DNA from: CAZYJR01 sp964647905
GTDB lineage: Bacteria; Desulfobacterota; DSM-4660; Desulfatiglandales; HGW-15
DNA: 12,083 nucleotides
NCBI GenBank assembly: GCA_964647905.1
Contig: CAZYJR010000060.1
Span: 1-12,083 of the forward strand
Direction: 5' to 3'
A program made the translations under genes and the position numbers. Shown here piece by piece: positions 6,447-12,083 of this stretch. The notes under the pieces are model-generated. The model saw nothing but the letters and a program-made list of their open reading frames with translations. It was not told the origin of the DNA and searched no databases. Position 1 is the stretch's first letter, and each line of letters begins with the position of its first letter.

Positions 6447-7814
6447 GTGCGGGAATCGGGCAGATTGAGTGAGCTCTGCCGCTTCGTCTCCGGGCTCACC
6501 ACGGACAGTCTTCCTTCGGGTGTCCTGGAGCAGGCCAAGCGGGTCTTGATGGATACCGCCGGGGTCATGGCGGCGGGTGCGGGGAGTCCGGAGGTCGGGG
6601 CCCTTGCCGGGATGCTCGGCGGCGGCCGGGACCGCCCGGTGGCGTGTCCGGGCCGGCCCGAATGGTTCTCCCCGCTCGAGGCAGCACTGGTCGGAGGCGC
6701 GGCCGGGTCCGGCCTCGAGTACGAGGAGGGGAATTCGGCTGCAATGGGGCATCCGGCCGTGCAACTGGTCCCGGCGCTCCTGGTCGAGTCCCAGACAGCC
6801 CACGCGTCCGGAGCGGACCTGGTGCGGGCGCTGGTCGGGGGCTACGAGGTTGCCTCCAGGGTCAGCCGGGCCTCGGCCATGCGAAGGGGATTGCACCCGA
6901 CCGGCACCTGGGGAGTGGTGGGATCGGCCGCGGCAGTGGGCCTTCTTCGGGGACGCTCGAGCCGGGAGATCGAGGAACTGGCGAATCTATCCGCCTCATA
7001 TGCATTCTCCCCCTATGTCAGGAACTCCTTTGCCGGCTGGAGTGCGGCCGCCACCTTCGCCGGGGCGGTGAACCACGCAGGCGTTCTTTCCAATCTCTTC
7101 TACGATGCGGGCTTCCGAGCGGATCCGGCAAGCTTTGATATGACCTTCTCGAGGTTCCTGGCCGAGGACCACGACCCGGAGATCCTGGTGCGGGGACTGG
7201 GCCGCGAGCCCTTTGCCATAGAGCTCAACTACTTCAAGCCCTACCCCACCTGCCGATTCACTCATCCCGCCATGGAGGCGCTGAGAAAAGCCTTGGGCGA
7301 GGGCGGGGTGGGTCCGGAGGATGTGGAGAGGATCACGGTTCACAGCTTCGGGGCGGCGGTCCATGGGGGCTCGGTTGTGCCCCGGAACGCGGAGGCCTTC
7401 AGATTCTCGGTTCCGTATATCCTGGGCGCCGTCATAGCCCATGGCAGAGTGGATCCGGATCTCTTCGACGAGGCCTCGGTGGGGGATCGATCCGTTCAAG
7501 ACCTGGCCCAAAGGGTGGAGCTCGTTCACTCGCCCGACTACGAGGCCATGCGGCCCGAGAGGAGCCCGGCCCGGGTCATTGTCAGACTCAGGGACGGCCG
7601 GGAACTGGCCGGCGAGGTCCTGGACTGCTTGGGCGACCCCTCGAACCCGATCGACGGGGAGGCTTTGCAGGGCAAGTTCCTGTCCCTCACCGAAAAGGTG
7701 ATAGGCAAAGACAGGGCCCGGGCGTTCCTGGAAGGACTCTCGGACCTGGAAGGGGCCGCCGATGCCGGCCGCTGGATCCGACTCCTCAGGCCGGAAGAAG
7801 GGGAGGGCCTTTGA
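6447..7814 (+). CDS. MmgE/PrpD family protein (2-methylcitrate dehydratase superfamily)
   Basis: A cytosolic enzyme of 455 aa, the usual family length. The superfamily includes 2-methylcitrate dehydratase, cis-aconitate decarboxylase and iminodisuccinate epimerase, so the reaction cannot be fixed from sequence. Recognisable segments: LEYEEGN (90-96) where the acidic LDxDD-type motif normally lies, GHPAVQLVPALL (101-112), GGYEVASRV (131-139), the glycine-rich HPTGTWGVVGSAAAVG (150-165), FAGWSAAATFAGAVNHAG, and the substrate-site KPYPTCRFTHPAMEAL (264-279). The start is GTG with GGAG at 6437-6440, 6 nt upstream. Its stop overlaps the TTG start of the regulator gene. The TRAP transporter and flavin oxidase downstream suggest the substrate is an imported carboxylate, probably hydroxylated. 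It is unlikely to be housekeeping PrpD because no prpB or prpC accompanies it in view. Confidence 0.9.
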   Translation: MRESGRLSELCRFVSGLTTDSLPSGVLEQAKRVLMDTAGVMAAGAGSPEVGALAGMLGGGRDRPVACPGRPEWFSPLEAALVGGAAGSGLEYEEGNSAAMGHPAVQLVPALLVESQTAHASGADLVRALVGGYEVASRVSRASAMRRGLHPTGTWGVVGSAAAVGLLRGRSSREIEELANLSASYAFSPYVRNSFAGWSAAATFAGAVNHAGVLSNLFYDAGFRADPASFDMTFSRFLAEDHDPEILVRGLGREPFAIELNYFKPYPTCRFTHPAMEALRKALGEGGVGPEDVERITVHSFGAAVHGGSVVPRNAEAFRFSVPYILGAVIAHGRVDPDLFDEASVGDRSVQDLAQRVELVHSPDYEAMRPERSPARVIVRLRDGRELAGEVLDCLGDPSNPIDGEALQGKFLSLTEKVIGKDRARAFLEGLSDLEGAADAGRWIRLLRPEEGEGL

Positions 7815-8362
7815 ACCTGGGTCGCAAGGAGATGCTCCAGCGGATCGGAGCGCGCATCCGCGCTGAGAGAAACCGGCAAGGGCTCAGCCTGGATGCGCTC
7901 GCTGCCAGGGTGGGAATCAGCAAGATGACGCTCCAGCGCATCGAGACCGGGGCCACTTCTCCCTCCATAGTCATCCTGACCGAGATCTCCTTCCAGCTCA
8001 AGCAGCCTATCGAATCCCTGCTCCGGGAGGGCGAGCCTAACGTGGTCGTCCTAAAGAAGGACCGGCAGGAGAACCTGTTCGATCCCGAGAGCGGTATCCG
8101 ACTGCTGGCACCCCGCGGCCTCATCTCCGAGCGGATCACCATCACATGCGCGCAGTTGGACGAGGGAACCGTGATCGAGCCCCACGTGAACAGGGGCTTT
8201 GAGTGGGCCTTCCTGGTACAGGGCAAGGCCGTGGTTACAGTGGGCGCCGGGGAGTACCCGGTGGAGGAAGGGGATGCGATCTTTTATGACGCCCATTACC
8301 CTCATTCGATCCGCGTACTGGAGACCGTGCGCTATGTGGGTCTTTTCCTGCGGGACGAGTGA
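7811..8362 (+). CDS. XRE-family regulator with C-terminal cupin domain
   Basis: A 183-aa transcription factor. Residues about 8-70 form an XRE-type helix-turn-helix (core LSLDALAARVGISKMTLQRIETG, 25-47). Residues about 110-180 form a single cupin barrel that probably binds a small-molecule effector. Of the usual cupin metal ligands, H125, E131 and H165 are visible, but the second His of the HxH pair is replaced (HVN), so metal binding may be altered. The start is TTG at 7811, overlapping the MmgE/PrpD stop (TTGA), with a GGAGGG Shine-Dalgarno inside the upstream gene. An in-frame ATG at 7832 would remove seven residues. This overlap implies co-translation and a role as local regulator of the uptake and degradation cluster; known relatives often control adjacent catabolic genes. 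Confidence 0.9.
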   Translation: MNLGRKEMLQRIGARIRAERNRQGLSLDALAARVGISKMTLQRIETGATSPSIVILTEISFQLKQPIESLLREGEPNVVVLKKDRQENLFDPESGIRLLAPRGLISERITITCAQLDEGTVIEPHVNRGFEWAFLVQGKAVVTVGAGEYPVEEGDAIFYDAHYPHSIRVLETVRYVGLFLRDE

Positions 8363-8386
8363 GCCGAGGGGGCGCACAGTATCCCC

Positions 8387-8402
8387 GGTCCCGGCCGGGA
8401 CC
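8387..8402. repeat. Perfect 16-nt palindrome upstream of dctP
   Basis: GGTCCCGGCCGGGACC equals its own reverse complement. It lies 24 nt after the regulator stop and 35 nt before the dctP start. As RNA it would fold into a 6-bp stem with a GGCC loop. As DNA it is a perfect dyad that could be an operator. No T-run follows, so it should not end transcription. Confidence 0.6.
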
Positions 8403-8437
8403 AACGAGTAAACCCAAATTCCAAGAGGAGGATGGAG

Positions 8438-9439
8438 ATGAGAAAGTCAATCGCAATACTGGCAGGGATGCTGATCGGAGTGTTCGCATTTTCAGCGGCC
8501 ATGGCCCAGGACGTTGTGCGAATGAGGTTCGGGCACGTGGCCCCGCCCATGCACGCCCAGGCCAAGGCGGCCGACTATTTCGCCCAGTGGGTGGAAAAGG
8601 AGTCCGGGGGGCGCATCAAGTGCTCCACGCACCCAAAGGGACAACTGGGGAGCCACATACAAATGCTGGAGGCCCTCCAGGTGGGGACGCTGGAGATGGT
8701 CTCTGTGGCCGGCCCGGCGCTGACCGAGTTCGTCCCGGAAGTGGCGATAACGTCCCTGCCCTTCATGTACCACACCGAGGAGGAGATGTACGCGGTCCTG
8801 AACAGCCCGGTGGGAGAGAAGGTCGCCGGAGCCTTCCTTGACCAGGGCCTCGTTTTCGGCGCCATGGCCGACCACGGATTCAAGGCGTTCCTCAACCGGA
8901 AGGGGCCGGTGGAAAAGATGGAGGACATGAAGAAGTACAAGTGGCGGGTCATACCCAACGAGCTCTTCCTGGACACCTACAAGGCCCTGGGGGCCAAGCC
9001 GATCACCCTGCCATGGCCCGAGGTCTTCAGCGCCCTCCAGCGGGGCGTGATCGACGGCATCGACATCACCCCGAACGAGTGCTGGGGGGCGAGGATCTAC
9101 GAGGTCATAGACTACATGTCCCTTTGCAAGCTGGGCCTCAACCCGCAGGTGTACGTGGCCAGCAAGCAGTGGCTGGACGGCCTGCCCGGCGATCTGCGGG
9201 AAATCGTAGTCAAAGGGATGACTGAGGCGGCTAAATGGCATGTGGCCAAGATCCGCGAGGAAGACGCCACCGTGGTCCTGCCCGACCTCGAGGAAGCGGG
9301 CGTCAAGATCAACCGGGTCACCGATGCGGAGCTTGCCCGGTTCCGCAAGGCCGTGGAGCCGGTTCACGAGAAGTGGCGCGGCAAGGTGGGGCCCGAGCTC
9401 TACGACGAAACCGTCGAGTTCCTGAAGAGCCGCCGGTAG
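8438..9439 (+). CDS. dctP: TRAP transporter substrate-binding protein DctP
   Basis: The periplasmic solute receptor of a tripartite ATP-independent transporter, delivering an organic acid to the DctQM permease. From ATG 8438 it is 333 aa, with a signal peptide (MRKSIAIL, hydrophobic core, FSAAMA before the cut) and a typical DctP body: STHPKGQLG, a GTLEM segment, and KYKWRV carrying the family's carboxylate-binding arginine (R170). The central PWPEVFSALQRGVIDGID motif and a TPNECW ligand-loop segment follow. An ATG at 8432 is also in frame, but AGGAGG (8426-8431) would touch it directly, whereas spacing to 8438 is an ideal 6 nt. The conserved arginine suggests a carboxylate ligand; which one is unknown. 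Hairpins sit on both sides of the gene. Confidence 0.95.
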   Translation: MRKSIAILAGMLIGVFAFSAAMAQDVVRMRFGHVAPPMHAQAKAADYFAQWVEKESGGRIKCSTHPKGQLGSHIQMLEALQVGTLEMVSVAGPALTEFVPEVAITSLPFMYHTEEEMYAVLNSPVGEKVAGAFLDQGLVFGAMADHGFKAFLNRKGPVEKMEDMKKYKWRVIPNELFLDTYKALGAKPITLPWPEVFSALQRGVIDGIDITPNECWGARIYEVIDYMSLCKLGLNPQVYVASKQWLDGLPGDLREIVVKGMTEAAKWHVAKIREEDATVVLPDLEEAGVKINRVTDAELARFRKAVEPVHEKWRGKVGPELYDETVEFLKSRR

Positions 9440-9469
9440 CCCCCGACCGCGGCGGGAAACCTGAAAGGC

Positions 9470-9507
9470 GAGCCCGGTGCGGGGGCCGAGCCCTCGCACT
9501 CGGGCTC
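9470..9507 (+). promoter_or_regulatory. Large intercistronic hairpin between dctP and dctQ
   Basis: GAGCCCG (9470-9476) pairs with CGGGCTC (9501-9507). After a one-base bulge (T9500), 9477-9485 pairs with 9491-9499, including one G-T, closing a 5-nt loop. That gives 16 pairs, almost all G-C. There is no T-run, so partial attenuation or protection of the upstream mRNA 3' end is more likely than termination. Such elements commonly let a binding-protein gene be expressed above its permease genes. Confidence 0.65.
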
Positions 9508-9593
9508 CGGTCTCAGCCCGCCTCCCCGGGGCACGGCTCAGGCCCTTCAAGCAGGGGCCGGCCGCGAATCACATCGTGAGGAGGGTATACCCG

Positions 9594-10097
9594 ATGCTCG
9601 GCAGAACCGCCCGCCTGCTCTCCAGCTTGGAGGAGTGGATCCTCTCCCTGATGGTGCTCCAGATGGGTCTGTCCATCTTTCTCCAAGTGGTCATGAGATA
9701 CGTCTTCCACTCGGCCATCACCTGGCTGGACGAGCTGGTGCACATCGAGGTCGTGCTCCTGACCTTCTTCGGGGCCGGCCTGGGAATCAAGTACGGCGCC
9801 CACATCTCGGTGGACGCCCTGAAGACCGTGGTCAGAGGGCCCCTTTCCCATCTGCTCGACGCCCTGAACCACCTTGTAATCGCGGTCTACTCGGGGTTCA
9901 TGATATCCTTCGGGTATAACCTGGTCAGCCTGATGGCGGGGAGGCACCACTTCACGCCCACCCTCCGAATCCCCAAGCACTACCTCTACGTGGCCGTCTG
10001 CGTGGGCCTCGGGCTCATCTGCCTGAGGAGCCTGATCAAGACCTGGCAGAGCCTGGCGGCCTTCAGGGACAAGGGCCCCGGGGAGGCCTCGCCATGA
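9594..10097 (+). CDS. dctQ: TRAP transporter small permease DctQ
   Basis: The inner-membrane small subunit that binds DctM in TRAP carriers. The 167-aa protein has four hydrophobic segments (about 13-34, 48-66, 88-110 and 129-146). It carries the family signature: QVVMRYVF (31-38), WLDELVH (44-50) and KYGAHISVDAL (66-76). The frame stays open upstream to a GTG at 9477, but the ATG at 9594 has AGGAGG at 9579-9584 and starts at the normal family position. The added 39 residues would be Arg/Pro-rich, unlike a membrane-protein start, and would run through the intercistronic hairpin. The stop overlaps the dctM start (ATGA). Confidence 0.92.
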   Translation: MLGRTARLLSSLEEWILSLMVLQMGLSIFLQVVMRYVFHSAITWLDELVHIEVVLLTFFGAGLGIKYGAHISVDALKTVVRGPLSHLLDALNHLVIAVYSGFMISFGYNLVSLMAGRHHFTPTLRIPKHYLYVAVCVGLGLICLRSLIKTWQSLAAFRDKGPGEASP

Positions 10098-11371
10098 CCA
10101 CGCCGCTCGTCATCTCCGGGCTTTTCCTGATCCTGGTCATGGGCGTCCCCCTGGGGGCCGTGATGGGGATATCAGCGATCGCCTGCCTCGCCCTTTTCAC
10201 GCGGATCCCCCCGCAGGCGGTCTTCCAGCAGCTCTACCAGGGCGCGGAGTACGACCTGCTCCAGGCGGTCGTCTTCTTCATCGTAGCCGGGGCCATCATG
10301 AGCCGCGGCGACCTGGCCAACCGCCTGGTCCGGATAGGCCAGGCCGTTGTCGGCGGTTTTACGGGCGGCATGGCCATCACCTCGATTCTCATCTGCATGT
10401 TCTTTGCCGCGGTGTCCGGCTCATCCCCCGCCACGGTCGTTGCCATCGGCTCCATCATGATCCCGGCCATGGTCCGGAGCGGCTACGGCGAGCGGTTCTC
10501 TCTCGGTCTCCTTACCTCCACCGGGTCTTTGGGAATCCTCATTCCGCCGAGCATCCCCATGATCATCTGGGCGGTGGTGGTCGGGGAGTCAGTGACCAAG
10601 CAGTTTCTGGCCGGCTTTCTCCCCGGCTTGATCATGGGCGGGGCCTTGATGCTCTACGCCTATATCCAGGCCCGCAGGCACGGCTGGCGAACGAGGCAGA
10701 GGGTCTCCATGACCGAGCTCAGGACGGCCCTAAAGGAGGGCGTCTGGGGTCTCCTGATGCCCGTCATCGTTCTGGGTGGGATCTACACCGGGGTGTTCAC
10801 GGCCACTGAGGCGGCGGCGGTGGCGTTCACCTACGCCCTTTTCGTGGAGGTCGTGATCCACAGGAGCCTCAAGCCCAGGGACCTCATGCCCGTTTTCAGG
10901 GACTCCATCCTGACCTCGTCCATGCTCCTTTTCATCATCGCCAACGCCTCCATCCTCTCGTACTACTTCAGCGTGGACCAGATCCCGCTGCGGGTCGCCG
11001 ACTTTTTACTTCACTACATAGACAACAAGTTCGTGTTCCTGTTTCTCGTGAATATCGGCATGCTGATCATGGGCTGCTTCATGGATATCGTCTCGGCCAT
11101 GCTCGTCCTCGGACCGGTCTTTCTTCCCATTCTTCACAAGTTCCAGATCGATCCGATCCACTTCGGCATCATCATGGTCCTGAACATCGAGGTGGCGTTC
11201 CTGACGCCTCCCTTCGGAGTCAATCTCTTCGTGGCCTCGGGCATTACCGGCAAGGGGATCGTGGAGGTGGCGCGAAGCGTCATTCCCTACCTCCTGCTGA
11301 TTTACGGGATCCTGCTTCTGATCACCTACGTGCCTTGGATCTCCCTTGTCCTGACGAGGCTCGTTCAATAA
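10094..11371 (+). CDS. dctM: TRAP transporter large permease DctM
   Basis: The main ion-coupled channel subunit of the TRAP system, in the inner membrane. It is 425 aa, the usual length for DctM, and highly hydrophobic with about a dozen membrane segments. Recognisable conserved stretches are GSSPATVVAIGSIMIPAM (109-126), LGILIPPSIPMIIWAVV (146-162), GGIYTGVFTATEAAAVA, and near the end FLTPPFGVNLFVASGIT. The ATGA overlap with dctQ shows tight coupling of the two permease subunits. It is followed by 117 nt with a short GCCCC/GGGGC hairpin (11380-11392) before the flavin oxidase gene. Confidence 0.95.
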   Translation: MTTPLVISGLFLILVMGVPLGAVMGISAIACLALFTRIPPQAVFQQLYQGAEYDLLQAVVFFIVAGAIMSRGDLANRLVRIGQAVVGGFTGGMAITSILICMFFAAVSGSSPATVVAIGSIMIPAMVRSGYGERFSLGLLTSTGSLGILIPPSIPMIIWAVVVGESVTKQFLAGFLPGLIMGGALMLYAYIQARRHGWRTRQRVSMTELRTALKEGVWGLLMPVIVLGGIYTGVFTATEAAAVAFTYALFVEVVIHRSLKPRDLMPVFRDSILTSSMLLFIIANASILSYYFSVDQIPLRVADFLLHYIDNKFVFLFLVNIGMLIMGCFMDIVSAMLVLGPVFLPILHKFQIDPIHFGIIMVLNIEVAFLTPPFGVNLFVASGITGKGIVEVARSVIPYLLLIYGILLLITYVPWISLVLTRLVQ

Positions 11372-11488
11372 TCCGTGCCGCCCCGCCGGGGCTGAACGGG
11401 ACGGAAAAACAGCATAAAGGGCGTTCCGGGGCATGCGGGGGCCCGGCTCCTCCGCCGCTTTGGAATCGCCACCCGGTCTGGAGAAGGA

Positions 11489-12083
11489 ATGACATTTCAA
11501 CGCATAACTGAAAAGGACATACGGGCCCTGGAGGACATCGTGGGCCCGGAGCGGATCTCGGCCGGAGAGTCAAACCTGAATCTCCACTCCATGGACCAGA
11601 CCCACCACAGGGGCTACCTGCCCGAAGCGGTCATCTGGCCCGGCTCCACCGAGGAGGTCTCCGCGATCCTTCGCTTCGCCAACGAGAGAAGGATCCCGGT
11701 CACCCCCTGGGGGGCGGGGACCAGCCTGGAGGGCAACTGCTGCCCCGCGGCCGGCGGGATCGTCCTCGACTTTCAGGAGATGTCCCGGATTCTGGCGCTC
11801 CGGGCCGAGGACTTCCAGGTGGACGTGGAGGCGGGGGCGACCTACAAGGACATGAACCGCACCCTGGCCCGATCCGGGCTGTTCTTCCCCCCTGACCCCG
11901 GGGCCAACGCCACCATAGGCGGGATGATCGCCAACAACGCAAGCGGCATACGGACGATCAAGTACGGGGCCACCCGTGACAACGTGCTGCGCCTGACCGC
12001 GGTCTTGGCCGACGGCCGGATCATCCGCGCGGGCTCGAGGTCCTTGAAGACCTCCTCGGGCTACGACCTGGTGCGGCTCATCA
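11489..12083 (+). CDS. FAD-binding oxidase, GlcD/D-lactate dehydrogenase type (5' part, cut by window end)
   Basis: Only the first 198 codons are present. They contain the PCMH-type FAD-binding domain: PEAVIWPGSTEEVSAIL (45-61), the flavin pyrophosphate loop PWGAGTSLEGN (73-83), and PPDPGANATIGGMIANNASG (134-153) followed by RTIKYGATRDNVL. These fit the glycolate oxidase GlcD / D-2-hydroxyacid dehydrogenase family, which oxidises 2-hydroxyacids to 2-oxoacids and passes electrons to a quinone, cytochrome or Fe-S partner. The ATG is preceded by GGAGAAGGA at close spacing. Its position after the TRAP genes in the same orientation suggests it acts on the imported acid or a product of it. The Fe-S partner, if any, would lie beyond the window. 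Confidence 0.92.
   Translation, partial: MTFQRITEKDIRALEDIVGPERISAGESNLNLHSMDQTHHRGYLPEAVIWPGSTEEVSAILRFANERRIPVTPWGAGTSLEGNCCPAAGGIVLDFQEMSRILALRAEDFQVDVEAGATYKDMNRTLARSGLFFPPDPGANATIGGMIANNASGIRTIKYGATRDNVLRLTAVLADGRIIRAGSRSLKTSSGYDLVRLI

Noticed and set aside
5517..6896. A 459-codon minus-strand open frame across the exonuclease gene and the start of the MmgE/PrpD gene
   Set aside because: It spans two clear plus-strand genes, has biased composition and no recognisable domain; it is a by-product of high GC codon use.
9477..9593. In-frame extension of DctQ back to a GTG at 9477
   Set aside because: It has no membrane-protein character, is Arg/Pro-rich, runs through the intercistronic hairpin, and the ATG at 9594 has an excellent AGGAGG.
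11380..11392. GCCCC-GCC-GGGGC hairpin after dctM as a terminator
   Set aside because: The stem is only 5 bp, no T-run follows, and the next gene in the same direction begins about 100 nt later.
1..12083. Sigma-54 (-24/-12) promoters that the NtrC-type regulator could act on
   Set aside because: I looked for TGGCAC-N5-TTGC-like sites before each operon on the proper strand and found none convincing, so no target in the window is claimed.
1..12083. CRISPR arrays, tRNA or rRNA genes, integrases and attachment sites
   Set aside because: No regularly spaced repeats, no tRNA-like fold or rRNA stretch, and no recombinase genes were seen.

Overview
The window reads as chromosomal DNA of a GC-rich Gram-negative bacterium. 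The best guess is a deltaproteobacterium in the Desulfobacterota sense. The reasons are an NtrC-class sigma-54 activator, a chemoreceptor with a long acidic C-terminal tail, a tripartite TRAP transporter beside an MmgE/PrpD protein and a GlcD-type flavin oxidase, and strong AGGAGG-like ribosome binding sites. Lineage is inferred from gene content only. There is no rRNA, tRNA, CRISPR array or intact mobile element.

Layout. (1) 75-1618, plus strand: an extended -10 promoter and a receiver/AAA+/Fis response regulator without a kinase in view. A 17-bp inverted repeat (1636-1679) separates it from convergent genes. (2) 4002-1729, minus strand: a secreted stand-alone Cache/PDC-like sensor protein followed 57 nt later by a methyl-accepting chemotaxis protein that keeps its membrane part but seems to lack most of a HAMP domain. 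(3) 4003-4602: a 600-nt gene-poor gap with a 9-bp inverted repeat and a near-consensus sigma-70 promoter. (4) 4603-5333: a translationally coupled MNT nucleotidyltransferase/HEPN pair, toxin-antitoxin-like and visibly less GC-rich than its surroundings. (5) 5520-6305: an exodeoxyribonuclease III gene. (6) 6345 to the window end: a catabolic cluster of MmgE/PrpD protein, XRE-cupin regulator, TRAP binding protein DctP, small permease DctQ, large permease DctM and the first 198 codons of a GlcD/D-lactate-dehydrogenase-like flavoprotein.

How they work together. In region 6 the TRAP system probably imports an organic acid, the MmgE/PrpD protein isomerises, dehydrates or decarboxylates it or a derivative, and the flavin oxidase oxidises a 2-hydroxyacid. 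The XRE-cupin protein, whose start codon overlaps the MmgE/PrpD stop, is the natural local regulator. The substrate cannot be read from the sequence. dctP is bracketed by two hairpins (a perfect 16-nt palindrome upstream and a 16-bp stem downstream), which suggests that binding-protein mRNA is processed or stabilised separately from the permease mRNA. In region 2 the secreted Cache protein may present a ligand to the chemoreceptor encoded beside it. This is the least conventional arrangement in the window.
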